A DNA stretch of 64,000 nt from Flavobacterium piscinae (GTDB lineage: Bacteria > Bacteroidota > Bacteroidia > Flavobacteriales > Flavobacteriaceae). The notes under the pieces were generated by a model. The model was not told the origin of the DNA and made no database searches. It worked only from the letters and a program-made list of their open reading frames with translations. Each line of letters opens with the position of its first letter. Position 1 is the first letter of the stretch. Below, piece by piece: positions 8,365 to 19,000 of this stretch. The position numbers and the translations under genes are program-made. Location of the stretch: assembly GCF_004122145.1 (NCBI RefSeq), contig NZ_SBKQ01000002.1:124001-188000 (forward strand). Direction: 5' to 3'.

Positions 8365-9060
8365 TTATAATATTCCTTGATCGGCAAAACTGTAATATCC
8401 ATTTTCAGTAATAATCACATGATCCAAAAGATGCATATCCAATTGTTTTGCTGCTAATTTTACTTTTTGTGTTAATTCAATATCCGAATCGCTGGCTAAT
8501 AATTTCCCGGACGGATGATTATGCGACAACACGATTGACAGGGCATTGTGTTCCAAAGCCATTTTTAAAACTAATCGAACATCCACCACTGTTCCGGTAA
8601 TTCCACCTTTGCTCAATTGTGCTTTATGGATGATTTTGTTTGCATTATTCAAATACAAAACCCAAAATTCTTCATGTGGTAATTCGCCAATAATGGGTTG
8701 CATGACATCAAAAATTACTCTACTTGAATTTATTTTTACTAATTCTTGCACCTCTTCCAATCTTCGTCTTCTGCCTAGTTCAGTAGCTGCGATGATAGAA
8801 ATTGCTTTTGCTTTACCAATTCCTTTAAATTCTGTGAGTTGCTTAAGTGATAATTTTCCTAAAATATTTAAATTGTTTTGCACTTGAGCCAAAATGCGTT
8901 TGCTTAAATCAACCGCACTTTCATTTCTGTTGCCGGAACCAATGATAATGGCTAAAAGTTCAGCATCACTGAGTGCTGATTTTCCTTTAAGCATTAACTT
9001 CTCTCTGGGCTTATCGTCTTCTGCCCAATATTTTATTGAAAAAGGGTTGTTTTGTTCCAT
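8365..9060 (-). CDS. radC: RadC/YicR family JAB-domain protein
   Basis: 231 residues. An N-terminal helix-hairpin-helix region (about 65-95, with FKGIGKAKA) precedes the JAB/MPN domain, which carries the metal site His180-x-His182 and SxxD at 190-193 (in SHNHPSG and SDSD). The upstream glutamate is in the ELPHEEFWVL stretch. The old name radC refers to DNA repair, but the biochemical function of the family is not settled. The full length and motifs suggest an intact gene. Confidence 0.92.
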   Translation of the reverse strand: MEQNNPFSIKYWAEDDKPREKLMLKGKSALSDAELLAIIIGSGNRNESAVDLSKRILAQVQNNLNILGKLSLKQLTEFKGIGKAKAISIIAATELGRRRRLEEVQELVKINSSRVIFDVMQPIIGELPHEEFWVLYLNNANKIIHKAQLSKGGITGTVVDVRLVLKMALEHNALSIVLSHNHPSGKLLASDSDIELTQKVKLAAKQLDMHLLDHVIITENGYYSFADQGIL

Positions 9061-9157
9061 TCTGTATGGCTTTTAAAAATTATTAGTGCAAATAAAGTTT
9101 TTTTTGTAACATAATTACTAATTTTAAGACTTATTTTAAAAACTAAAAATTTTAACA

Positions 9158-9892
9158 ATGAAAAAATTAGGAATCGCATTCGGAATTATGCTCTTTGTTT
9201 TTGGTGGTTTTACAACTCATGCACAAACAGCTGATGAAATAATTAACACTTATATTACAAATATTGGTGGTGCCGATAAATTTAGAAGTTTGACCGGAAC
9301 AAAAATGGAAATGAATGTAAACTACCAAGGAATGGAAATTCCGGTGGAACTTGTTCAATTGAAAGGTGGAAAAATGTATTTGAAAATTAATTTTCAAGGA
9401 CAAGAAATTACTCAAATGGCATTTGACGGCACCACGGCATGGTCAACCAATTTTATGACAATGAAAGCAGAAAAAATGGAGTCTGAAATGGTGGAAAACA
9501 TCAAACAAGAAGCCGGAGATTATCCTGATCCATTAATTGATTACAAATCAAAAGGGTACACAGCAGAATACCTAGGGAAAGAAACCAAAGAAGGAACTGA
9601 GTGTTACAAAATAAAACTTACCAAAAAACCACAAATGGTTGATGGGCAAAAAGTGGACAACATCGTTTTCTACTATTTTGATACTGAAAATAATGTTCCG
9701 ATTTTAACCGAAGCTGAAATTAAATCAGGTCCGATGAAAGGACAAATGTCAACTACAACCATGAGCGATTACCAAGAAGTAGAAGGAATGTACTTTCCTT
9801 TTTCAATGAACCAAGGTGGTCAACCCATGAAAATTAAAAAAGTAACCTTGAATCCAACGGTTGACCCAAGTGCTTTTACATTCAAAGAATAA
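9158..9892 (+). CDS. Secreted LolA-like (outer-membrane lipoprotein sorting fold) protein
   Basis: 244 residues. Signal peptide of about 22 residues ending in THAQ. The mature protein starts TADEIINTYITNIGG, a common opening of Flavobacterial LolA-fold proteins, followed by alternating beta strands with many Met, Lys and Gln residues, and DGTTAWSTN in the middle. This fold (half-barrel) binds acyl chains in LolA and LppX. The true ligand is unknown. It is a single-gene transcript ending at the terminator 9911-9948. Confidence 0.8.
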   Translation: MKKLGIAFGIMLFVFGGFTTHAQTADEIINTYITNIGGADKFRSLTGTKMEMNVNYQGMEIPVELVQLKGGKMYLKINFQGQEITQMAFDGTTAWSTNFMTMKAEKMESEMVENIKQEAGDYPDPLIDYKSKGYTAEYLGKETKEGTECYKIKLTKKPQMVDGQKVDNIVFYYFDTENNVPILTEAEIKSGPMKGQMSTTTMSDYQEVEGMYFPFSMNQGGQPMKIKKVTLNPTVDPSAFTFKE

Positions 9893-9910
9893 TTCAATCA
9901 CAATCATACA

Positions 9911-9948
9911 AAATCCCCTTATTAATTTTAGTACGGGGATTTTTTTTA
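9911..9948 (+). terminator. Rho-independent terminator
   Basis: AAATCCCC (9911-9918) pairs with GGGGATTT (9935-9942) and runs into a T tract. Confidence 0.85.
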
Positions 9949-9961
9949 ACCAAGCGAACAT

Positions 9962-12900
9962 ATGAAAAACATTCTCAAATTATTTTTAACAGTTGGTTTG
10001 ATTTCGTACTTACCATCACAAGCTCAGGAAGAAATTATTCTGAAAGGAAAAGAATTGTTTGGTGATTTATCCGCCAGACAAATTGGACCGGCTATCATGA
10101 GTGGTAGAATTTCGGATATTGCCAATCATCCCACCAACAACAAAATTATTTACATCGGAGCTGCCGGTGGTGGCGTTTGGAAAAGTTCCGATGGAGGAGC
10201 TTCTTTCTCTCCTATTTTTGACAAACACATACAATCCATCGGTTGCGTAACCGTTGACCCGAATAATCCGGACAATACAATTTGGGTGGGAACCGGAGAA
10301 CCTTGGACCAGAAATAGTGTTTCCATTGGCGATGGAATTTACAAATCTACTGATGGTGGTTTGAATTGGAACAATATGGGTTTACCCAAATCCGATCGTA
10401 TCACCTCCATTATTGTTGACCCCAGAAATAGCGATGTGGTATGGGCAGGCGTTTTAGGAGCTCTTTGGGGTGATAGCGAAGATCGCGGAATTTATAAAAC
10501 TACCGATGGTGGAAAAACCTGGAACAAAACATTTTATGTTGACCAAACCACCGGTTGTGCCGATTTGGTTATTGACCCATCAAATCCTGACATTATGTAT
10601 GCCAGTTTTTGGGAATTCAGAAGAACGGCTTGGTCATTCAATTCGGGAGGCAACAATTCTGCCTTATACAAAACAATTGATGGCGGAAAAACGTGGAATA
10701 AAATTCACAATGGCTTTCCAAAAGGTCAGTTAGGGAGAATTGCGATAGGTGTTGCTCCTTCCAATTCGCAAATTTTATATGCAGTTTTAGAGACGGAACA
10801 AGACAAAGACAAAGGTTTATATCGTTCGGATGATTCCGGTGCGACATGGAAACATTTGAACAGTGATTTTGAATTGGTTGTTCGTCCTTTTTATTTTTCA
10901 AGAATTACGATTGATCCACGAAATCCTGATATTCTATATAAAGGTGGATTAAGAGGTTCGATTAGTCGTGATGGTGGAAAAACATTCAAACCGCTAGGTA
11001 ATATGCACGCTGACATTCATGATATTACGGTTGATTTGCATGACAGCAACCGAATATATGTAGCAACAGATGGTGGTTTGTACAGAAGTTGGGATTCTGG
11101 AAACACCTTAGATATTGTTAAGAATTTGCCACTTTCACAATATTATCATTTGAGTTTGGACAATGAAGAACCGTATAATATTTATGGTGGATTACAAGAT
11201 AACGGTTCATGGTATGGTCCAAGCAAGAGCGATGGAGGAATCGAAGCTCGCGATTGGCATAGCGTTGGTTACGGTGACGGTTTCCGTGTTTTGAAACATC
11301 CCACCAAAAAAATTATCTACAGTGAAATGCAAGGGGCCGAAAATATTTGGCGATATAATTTAGAGACTAAAGAACTCAAAACGATTCAACCACTTGCTGT
11401 AAAAGGCGACCCGAAATTACGTTTTAATTGGAATACACCAATTGTAACCGGAATTCATAATCCGGACAGAATTTATGCCGGTAGTCAATTTGTGCATGTT
11501 TCGGATGATATGGGACAAACTTGGCGGAAAATTTCAGGCGATTTGACAACCAATGATCCAACTAAAACCAATACTGAAAAATCAGGCGGTTTATCTGTGG
11601 ATAATTCGGGTGCTGAAAACCATTGTACCATTTTTACCATTGCTGAATCACCATTAAACAAAGAAATTATTTGGGCCGGAACCGATGACGGAAATGTTCA
11701 AATTACAAAAGATGGTGGAAAAACATGGTCAAATGTTACGGCCAACTTAAAAGGTTTACCCAAAAACACGTGGTGTTATCATATTGAAGCCAGCGTTTTT
11801 AATGAAGGAACTGCTTATGCTGTTTTTGATGGTCATTCTAAAAATGATTATGCAACTTATGTATATAAAACTTCTGATTTTGGAAAAACGTGGACATCCA
11901 TCGCAACTGCCGATATTGATGGTTTTGCCAGAAACATACAAGAAGATTACAAAAATCCGAACCTCTTGTTTTTAGGTACAGAAAAAGGACTTTACATTAC
12001 TGTTGATGGCGGAAAAAATTGGTCGAAATTTGAAAATAATATGCCGGCTGTGGCTATTCATTACCTTGATTTACATTCCAAAACGAATGATTTGGTGATG
12101 GCTACACACGGAAGAGGAATTATTATTTTGGATGATGTGAGTCCGCTTCGTCAAATTACTCCAGAAATTTTGAAAAAAGATGTTCATTTCTTCGAGATGA
12201 AACCGTTCGCCATTGAAGAGCAATCCAGTTTTGGAGGAACAGCTTCTGAATTAGAGTTTGTTGGTCCAAACCCAAATACAGCAGCTCAAATTGTTTATTA
12301 TTTGAAAAAGCGTCATACGTTTGGTAAGATGGAAATGGAAATTCAAGATTTAAACGGTCATAAAATTGCTTCATTAATTCCTGGAAAACAAAAAGGTATT
12401 AACATTGTTACTTGGAATTTCAACACCAAAAATCCTAAAATAGCAACAGCCAAAACATTAAGTTATGGAGGATTTACTTCACCAAGAGTTCCCGAAGGCA
12501 CTTACAAAGTTGTTTTAACAAAAGGAAATGATACGTATACACAAGAATTTAAAGTGGTTAACGATCCTAAAAGTGTTATTTCAGCTGCGGAGAGAAAAAA
12601 ACAAGCCGAAACTACAAAAATGCTTTTTGATAAAAATGAAGAGTTAGCTTATATGGTTTATGAGTTGGATGAAATGATTGCTTTGAATAAAAAAATCATG
12701 GAAAAAGATGCCAAATCAGCAAAATCAAACGGTAAAATTGATTCAGAATTTAATTCTTTAAAAAACACAATGGTTGTAACTACAGGCGACATGTATGTAG
12801 GTGCCGCTGAACCGCAATTACGTGAAAAATTAAGTGCTATTTACGCAACAGTTGCTTCACAATTTGATGCTCCATCACCTTCACAAATTGCCAATATTGA

Positions 12901-13042
12901 GAATATCATGGATCAATTCAATACCGCAAAAAGCGGATTTTCAGATTTAAAATCAAAATATAAAAACAAATTAGTAGGTCAAGCAACCAAACTTCAAATT
13001 CCATTTGCTTTAAAATCATTTGAAGAATATTTAAAAGAATAA
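9962..13042 (+). CDS. Large secreted BNR/VPS10-type beta-propeller protein
   Basis: 1026 residues. Signal peptide of about 21 residues ending in SQAQ. Residues about 35-720 contain many BNR/sortilin-like repeats of the form YKSTDGGLNWNN, YKTTDGGKTWNK, YRSDDSGATWKH, with Asp-box motifs, consistent with one or two beta-propellers. The region 740-900 has Ig-like strands and the C-terminal 120 residues are helical (KKQAETTKMLFDKN onward). Annotated homologues are usually called glycosyl hydrolase or VPS10 domain protein, but no catalytic residues can be assigned with confidence. No T9SS sorting domain is visible at the end. A hairpin terminator follows. Confidence 0.88.
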   Translation: MKNILKLFLTVGLISYLPSQAQEEIILKGKELFGDLSARQIGPAIMSGRISDIANHPTNNKIIYIGAAGGGVWKSSDGGASFSPIFDKHIQSIGCVTVDPNNPDNTIWVGTGEPWTRNSVSIGDGIYKSTDGGLNWNNMGLPKSDRITSIIVDPRNSDVVWAGVLGALWGDSEDRGIYKTTDGGKTWNKTFYVDQTTGCADLVIDPSNPDIMYASFWEFRRTAWSFNSGGNNSALYKTIDGGKTWNKIHNGFPKGQLGRIAIGVAPSNSQILYAVLETEQDKDKGLYRSDDSGATWKHLNSDFELVVRPFYFSRITIDPRNPDILYKGGLRGSISRDGGKTFKPLGNMHADIHDITVDLHDSNRIYVATDGGLYRSWDSGNTLDIVKNLPLSQYYHLSLDNEEPYNIYGGLQDNGSWYGPSKSDGGIEARDWHSVGYGDGFRVLKHPTKKIIYSEMQGAENIWRYNLETKELKTIQPLAVKGDPKLRFNWNTPIVTGIHNPDRIYAGSQFVHVSDDMGQTWRKISGDLTTNDPTKTNTEKSGGLSVDNSGAENHCTIFTIAESPLNKEIIWAGTDDGNVQITKDGGKTWSNVTANLKGLPKNTWCYHIEASVFNEGTAYAVFDGHSKNDYATYVYKTSDFGKTWTSIATADIDGFARNIQEDYKNPNLLFLGTEKGLYITVDGGKNWSKFENNMPAVAIHYLDLHSKTNDLVMATHGRGIIILDDVSPLRQITPEILKKDVHFFEMKPFAIEEQSSFGGTASELEFVGPNPNTAAQIVYYLKKRHTFGKMEMEIQDLNGHKIASLIPGKQKGINIVTWNFNTKNPKIATAKTLSYGGFTSPRVPEGTYKVVLTKGNDTYTQEFKVVNDPKSVISAAERKKQAETTKMLFDKNEELAYMVYELDEMIALNKKIMEKDAKSAKSNGKIDSEFNSLKNTMVVTTGDMYVGAAEPQLREKLSAIYATVASQFDAPSPSQIANIENIMDQFNTAKSGFSDLKSKYKNKLVGQATKLQIPFALKSFEEYLKE

Positions 13043-13061
13043 TTTTATAAATTCATTTTTC

Positions 13062-13097
13062 AAAAAATGCTTCTTTGCAAAAAGAGGCATTTTTTTT
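13062..13097 (+). terminator. Rho-independent terminator
   Basis: AAAAAATGC and GCATTTTTT arms enclose a smaller CTTT/AAAG stem; a T run follows. It ends the BNR-protein transcript. Confidence 0.8.
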
Positions 13098-13143
13098 GTA
13101 CTAAATTGTAAGTGTATTTCGTTATCAATAAAATTTAATTTGT

Positions 13144-13722
13144 ATGAAATTCAATCTGTCCATTTTCCTTTTTCTTCTATTACCAATAAATCAGCAGACA
13201 TTTTCTTTAAAATTATCCAATGCGGCTTTAGAATTGACAAAAGACAAAGTGACTTATGATCCTTCTTATGTTGGTATTAAATACCCAAACGGTGATGTGC
13301 CCAAAGACAAAGGTGTTTGTACGGATGTGATTATTCGAGCCTATCGGAAATTAGGAATCGATTTGCAAAAGGAAGTACACGAAGATTTAAAGGCCAATTT
13401 CTCCAAATACCCAAACTTAAAAAAATGGGGGCTAAAAAAACCGGACACGAATATCGATCACCGCCGAGTTCCTAACTTGGAAGTATTTTTTGAACGGAAA
13501 GGTGAAAAATTAGTAGTAACTCAAAACCCTTCCGATTACAAAACAGGCGACTTAGTTACTTGGATGATTAACGATAAACTTCCGCACATTGGAATTGTTA
13601 CACACAAAAAATCATCCGATGGCAAACGCAATTTAATTGTACACAATGTGGGTGGTGGACAAGTTTTGGAGGATTGTTTGTTTAGTTGGAGGATTGTGGG
13701 GCATTTTCGTTATGGAGGATAA
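13144..13722 (+). CDS. DUF1287 (YiiX-like, NlpC/P60-type fold) secreted protein
   Basis: 192 residues. Signal peptide of about 21 residues. The mature protein contains GVCTDVIIRAYRKLGIDL with a likely catalytic Cys59, and LPHIGIVTHK with a likely catalytic His. HNVGGG near the end is also typical of DUF1287. The family resembles papain-fold NlpC/P60 enzymes that cut peptidoglycan or amide bonds, so a cell-wall role is reasonable, particularly next to mpl, but no substrate is known. The stop is followed by an octamer tandem repeat. Confidence 0.88.
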   Translation: MKFNLSIFLFLLLPINQQTFSLKLSNAALELTKDKVTYDPSYVGIKYPNGDVPKDKGVCTDVIIRAYRKLGIDLQKEVHEDLKANFSKYPNLKKWGLKKPDTNIDHRRVPNLEVFFERKGEKLVVTQNPSDYKTGDLVTWMINDKLPHIGIVTHKKSSDGKRNLIVHNVGGGQVLEDCLFSWRIVGHFRYGG

Positions 13723-13776
13723 TGTGGAAATGTGCCAATTAGTCAATATGTCAATTAATACTGTTAATTAACCATC

Positions 13777-13829
13777 ATTGACTAATTGACTAATTGTCTA
13801 ATTGACTAATTGTCTAATTGACTAATTGC
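13777..13829. repeat. Octamer tandem repeat TAATTG(A/T)C
   Basis: Roughly six copies of an 8-bp unit alternating between TAATTGAC and TAATTGTC, with a looser related stretch upstream at 13738-13776. It overlaps the last codons and the stop of mpl (13814-13829), so mpl ends in codons written by the repeat. Confidence 0.75.
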
Positions 13830-15169
13830 TTCACCTCCTCAAAATCCAACCCGCCATAATTTCCGGAACTCATCAACAATAAAGCAGAATTATCCAAATC
13901 AGTTGAAAATAAAAAGTCTTTAAATTCGGTTGGATTGGTATAAATAATTAAATCATTTCGTTTGAACGATTGTGCGATTTGAACGTAGGTTACTTCTTCC
14001 AATTGTTTGATTTTAACCGCATCAGGTGAATAAAAAACTACAGCAACATCGGCGGCATCCAAAGCTCCTTCGTATTCTTTTAGAAATTCAGCATTTAAAC
14101 TGCTGTAGGTATGTAACTCTAAACACGCTACTAATTTTCTATCCGGATATTGATTTTTAACCGCTTTGGTTGTGGCTGAAACTTTACTAGGCGAATGAGC
14201 GAAATCTTTATACGCAACTTTTCCTTTTCCCTCAGCGATTTTTTCTAAGCGTTTTGATGCTCCTTTAAAACTGGGAATGGCTTCGTAAAAATCAGCTTCA
14301 TCTACCCCCATATTTTGGCAAATCCATTTGGCTCCGGCAAGGTTGTTCAAATTATGAGCACCAAATACTTCAATCGGCATTGGTCCTTCCGGAGTTTCTA
14401 AATAAGTTGTTCCATTTTCAACGGAATAATTTGGCGTTTGATACGGTAATCTTCGGATGGTGTTGGTGGTTTCTTCGGCTACTCTTTTTACCGTTTCATC
14501 TTCTTCATTGTACACCAAAATACCACCTTTAGTAATTTGATTGACAAAAATTTCAAATTGTTCTACATAATTTTCAAAGGTTGGAAACACATTAATATGA
14601 TCCCAAGCAATTCCGGAAAGTAATGCAATATTGGGTTGATACAAATGAAATTTTGGTCTTCTATCAATCGGAGAAGACAAATACTCATCCCCTTCCAAAA
14701 CGATAAAATCATTTTTTTCAGTGAGATGCACCATTGTATCAAAACCTTCCAATTGTGCACCTACCATGTAATCCACTTCAATATTATGATAATGCATGAC
14801 GTGCAAAATCATCGAAGTAATGGTCGTCTTTCCGTGTGAACCACCAATTACTACGCGGGTTTTATTTTTAGACTGTTCGTATAAAAATTCAGGATAAGAA
14901 TAAATTTTCAAACCCAATTCTTTTGCTTTCAACAATTCAGGATTATCAGCTTTAGCATGCATTCCGAGGATAATCGCCTCAATATCTGCTGTGATTTTTT
15001 CAGGAAACCAACCCATTTCGTTCGGCAATAGTCCGAATTTTGCTAAACGTGATTTGGAAGGTTCAAAAATAGCATCGTCACTACCGGTAACGTGATATCC
15101 TTTGTGATGTAAAGCAAGTGCTAAATTGTGCATGGCGGCTCCGCCGATGGCGATAAAGTGGGTTCTCAT
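13814..15169 (-). CDS. mpl: Murein tripeptide ligase Mpl (UDP-MurNAc:tripeptide ligase)
   Basis: 451 residues. Mur ligase of the Mpl class, which joins recycled L-Ala-gamma-D-Glu-meso-DAP tripeptide to UDP-MurNAc. The N-terminal Rossmann part has FIAIGGAAMHN; the ATP loop is GGSHGKTT (109-116); NIALLSGIAWDHINVF and FGAHNLNNLAGA follow as typical Mur motifs, with the C-terminal ligand-binding domain containing KDFAHSPSKV. MurC is similar, but the length and the AAMHNLA start fit Mpl better. It pairs in function with anmK (56834), also in cell-wall recycling. The C-terminal QLVN and stop lie within the octamer repeat. Confidence 0.9.
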   Translation of the reverse strand: MRTHFIAIGGAAMHNLALALHHKGYHVTGSDDAIFEPSKSRLAKFGLLPNEMGWFPEKITADIEAIILGMHAKADNPELLKAKELGLKIYSYPEFLYEQSKNKTRVVIGGSHGKTTITSMILHVMHYHNIEVDYMVGAQLEGFDTMVHLTEKNDFIVLEGDEYLSSPIDRRPKFHLYQPNIALLSGIAWDHINVFPTFENYVEQFEIFVNQITKGGILVYNEEDETVKRVAEETTNTIRRLPYQTPNYSVENGTTYLETPEGPMPIEVFGAHNLNNLAGAKWICQNMGVDEADFYEAIPSFKGASKRLEKIAEGKGKVAYKDFAHSPSKVSATTKAVKNQYPDRKLVACLELHTYSSLNAEFLKEYEGALDAADVAVVFYSPDAVKIKQLEEVTYVQIAQSFKRNDLIIYTNPTEFKDFLFSTDLDNSALLLMSSGNYGGLDFEEVKQLVN

Positions 15170-15181
15170 TTTTTGTTGTCT

Positions 15182-15229
15182 GTTGTCGGTTGTCTGTTAT
15201 CTGTTAACGGATAACCGACAACAGATAAC
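15182..15229. repeat. Overlapping inverted repeats of the GTTGTCGGTT family
   Basis: Two perfect 10-bp inverted repeats share sequence: 15182-15191 with 15213-15222 (GTTGTCGGTT/AACCGACAAC) and 15196-15205 with 15220-15229 (GTTATCTGTT/AACAGATAAC). The right arms overlap by 3 bases, so the two hairpins compete. Twenty-two bases from 15182 match 25991-26012 at 20 positions. Confidence 0.75.
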
Positions 15230-15235
15230 GGTTCA

Positions 15236-15922
15236 CTATTTTTCAAATTTCTTTTTTAACTCTATTGCTTTTTGGGGTTGTTTTAATTTGTTTAGGTACA
15301 AATCGTATAATTTTTGAAAAGTTGTTTTAGAATTTCCAATTTCATGTGCTTTTTTAAAATTCGCTTCCGCTTTTGCATATCGTTTAAAGTATTCATCAAT
15401 ATGTCCTTTGGCTAAAAAGCCATCCACTTTTGACAAATTCATCAACTCATCGGCATACTTTTGAGCTTTCGTTTCGCTACCGCCTACAATTCCGGGTAAT
15501 TCGATATATAGCATTACGAGTGCCCACCGGGATTCGATATGTTTTGCATCGAGTTTTACTGCGGCTAAAAAAGATTGTTCAATTTCATCTATCATTCCTA
15601 AAGCTTTGAATTTGTTAGATTCTTTGGCTTTCATTCCCAATGCTCCACCATATTTATAATGAAAATTTGCATTTTTTGGAAATTGAAATTTTATCTTTTT
15701 GTAATACAAAATGGCTTCGTCCCAATTTTTTTCTTTTCCCGCTATATCGCCTAAATACTCTAACGTTTTGGTATGGTTTGGATTTGATTTCAAGTAATTT
15801 TCAAACAAAATTTTTGCATCCTCAAATTTTTGCTTTTGAAACAATTGCTCAGCTTTTTCAAAATCTGAATTGGACATCAATTGAAAGGATAAGAATAAAA
15901 AAATAAGTTTAAATGCCGTCAT
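15236..15922 (-). CDS. TPR-repeat protein, probably exported
   Basis: 228 residues. A short hydrophobic N-terminus (FKLIFLFLSFQLM) looks like a signal peptide or anchor. Tetratricopeptide units are visible from about residue 20 (AEQLFQKQKFEDAKILFENYL, then a second unit with AILYYKKIKFQFPKNA), and more near 180-215. Such proteins make protein-protein contacts. The partner is unknown. The gene has its own TATTTTTG -7 element and lies upstream of mpl on the same strand, separated by the GTTGTCGGTT-family hairpin region. Confidence 0.82.
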   Translation of the reverse strand: MTAFKLIFLFLSFQLMSNSDFEKAEQLFQKQKFEDAKILFENYLKSNPNHTKTLEYLGDIAGKEKNWDEAILYYKKIKFQFPKNANFHYKYGGALGMKAKESNKFKALGMIDEIEQSFLAAVKLDAKHIESRWALVMLYIELPGIVGGSETKAQKYADELMNLSKVDGFLAKGHIDEYFKRYAKAEANFKKAHEIGNSKTTFQKLYDLYLNKLKQPQKAIELKKKFEK

Positions 15923-15938
15923 TAATTTAATTTGATAT

Positions 15939-15946
15939 CAAAAATA
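15939..15946 (-). promoter_or_regulatory. -7 element of the TPR gene
   Basis: Reads TATTTTTG on the minus strand, a full match to TAnnTTTG, 16 nt before the start at 15922. Confidence 0.5.
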
Positions 15947-16062
15947 AGGAAATGTTTTTGCGTTTCCATTTAGTTGTACAAATTTTAAGTATTTTAGTAA
16001 TTATTTTTTTGTCAAATCCAACCTTTGAAGCCTTTTTTTACTCTATTTAAGAAAATCACTTT

Positions 16063-19000
16063 ATGCGTAAATCAATAACTCTTTACTTCCTTTTCATTTT
16101 ATCCTTTTCATTTGGTCAACATTTTGACGAACAATGGAAAGAAGTTTACAAACATGAATTAGAAGGAAAAATCCAATCTGCTCAAAAAGAAGTTCAGGAA
16201 ATTTATAAGAAAGCCAAAAAGAAAAAAGATGAAGTTCAAATCGTTAAATGCATTTTCTATTTGTCAAAATTTGAGCAAGTTTTTGATGAAAAAGCTCAAT
16301 CGACGATTATTTCAAATTTAAGAAATGAAATTAAGGATGCTAAACCGGTTTCAAAAGCACTACTAAACTATATTTATGCTACTATTTTACAAGATTATTA
16401 TGAACGCTATTCCTATACTATTGATGAAAGAACGGCATTAGCCAATCAAAAAAGTACTGATTTTTTATCATGGACATCGATTGATTTTACTTCTGAAATT
16501 GATGAAAAAATGAATGCTTGTTTGCAAGATGAAAAACTTCTACGTGCTACACCGCTCGAATCTGTCAAAGAAATTTTTGAAATCTCACCCAGCACCGATG
16601 CTAAAAATTATAATTTATATGACTTTTTAGTTGAAAAAAGTATTGAATATTATAAACCAAAAATTAAAAGCTGGGATATTAGAAATATAAAAAACGAATC
16701 TGATTTATTTGAAAACCTTTACGCTCCATCAACCACTTTTATTGAATATAAATTATCAACATTAGTTAATGAAAATCTAAAAAGGTTACTTGGTATTTTA
16801 CAAGAAAATGAACGTTACTACTTGTCTAATAACAAAGAAAAAGCGGATTTTGCATATTTTGAACGATTAAAATACGTTCACTCTATATATGGTGATAATT
16901 CTATTTATGTTAGTAAAATTAAACTTTTGGAAACCAAAACTACAAACTCCTTTTTAAAACAATCGTTAAGAGTTGAACGCATAAAAAACTACTTTAATCA
17001 AACCTCTAAATACACTAGTACCAATAAATATAAAGAAGCACTTGTATTAATTGATACGGTATTAAATACAAAAATAAATCTTAATGCTTTAGCAGAAGCT
17101 GAGTCGATTCAAAATCAAATACTAAGGAAATCCCTATCAATAAATTTACAAAAGATTACATATCCTAACCAAAATAATCGTGCGTTAGTTGATTTTAAAA
17201 ATGTAGATTCGATTAAAATCAGTTACTATCGCTTTCCTGTGAAATTTAATTATTTAATTGATAATTCTCTTTATTATGACCGTGAAAGTAACCAAAGAAA
17301 AAACAGAGATTCCATAATTTTTGATTTTAAACTAAAAAACAAACCTGAAAAAAGCTATACGCTGAAATTACCTTCCAAAGGCGATTTTTTAAATTATTCA
17401 ACAGAAATTCTATTAGAAAGAATGGATGTTGGTAATTACTTAATCTTTATGGAAACATTAAATGATACAATTGAAAATAAAATTGCATTTGCTTATGAAA
17501 ACCTACAAGTAACAAACTTTTCAATTGTTGAAGATTTTGATGAAAAGAGTAATTCAATTTATATTTTGAATCGAAAAACCGGACAACCAATAAAAAATGT
17601 AAGTATAAAAAATGAGGATGAAACTATTTACACTAATAAAGAGGGCAAAGCTCAATTTAAACTAAAAACGCATATTAAAAATAAAGTTTATAATAATGAT
17701 ATTTTAATCATTAAAGAAAATGATACATTACTAAAAAAATACAATAGGAAATTTATTTATGATAAAGTTGATGAAGAGTACGAAAACTTTGATGCCAAAG
17801 TCATGGTTTATTTTGACCGTGCCATTTATCGTCCCGGACAAAAAATGTATTATAAAGGGGTTTTGATTCAAAATAAAGACAATGTAAAAAGTGTTGTCCC
17901 TTATGTAAGTGTTCGGGTTGAAATTAGTGATGTCAATGAAAACATTTTAAAAGAATTTGATGTTCAAACTAATGAATTCGGCTCTTTTTCCGGCGAATTT
18001 GATATTCCAAAAAATGTATTAACCGGCGATTTTTTTATCACTATAGATGAACCTGATGACTATGAAATTGATACAAAATACTACAAGAAAAAAGAAGGTG
18101 AACACAAATTTTGGGATTATGTAGATTTTTATGATGAACGTTTCAACTTTAAAGTTGAAGAATATAAAAGACCAACTTTTGAGGTAAAATTTGATGAAAT
18201 CAAAGAGAATTATACGATTGGCGATACAGTGAAAGTTAGAGGAAATGCAAAGGCATTAGCAGGTAACAATTTGACTAATGCTAAAGTTGCTTACACGGTT
18301 TCAAAAAATACAACTTCAAAAGAAAGTTATTATTCAAGTGACGATGATTTTATAATTGCAGAAACGACTACCGATGAAAATGGAAATTTTAGCATTCACT
18401 TTCCTGCTGTAGAGGAAGATGTTTCTAATGACAGCATACTACTGATTAGATACACTATAAAAGCAGATGTTACTGACATTCAAGGAGAAACGAGAAGTGC
18501 TTCTAAATCTCTCCGAGTTGGAAAAGAAATGTTAGAATTAAAAATGATTTTAAAAGACAAACTATTTAAAGAAGATGAAAATAAATTAATCATTCAAAGT
18601 ACCACTCTTAATAATCATCCTTTTGAGACTAAAGGAGAAATTAAACTATATGAAATACAAAAAAAGAGCTTTTTAAAAAATCGCCTTTTTGGATTTCCTG
18701 AGATTCAAATGCTCAATAGAAGTGAATTTGAAGAGCTTTATCCATACGAACCTTTTGACCAATCGGATACTGAAACAAAAGAAGTTCTGGTTAAGTCAAT
18801 TTCTTTTGATACCAAAAAAAGTAAAGATGTTTCCTTGGATTTTTTAAAGTCATTTAAAACCGGATATTATAAAGTAATTGCAGAAGCGTTTGATAAAAAA
18901 AATAATCTTATTAAATCCGAAACTTATTTTATCCTTGACTCAAAAGAAAAACCTTACTCACATGACGAATTGTTTACTTTCAAAGATATTTCTAAATCAA

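Noticed and set aside
13777-13829. Possible CRISPR-like array
   Set aside because: Units are 8 bp with no unique spacers and no cas genes; it is a simple tandem repeat.
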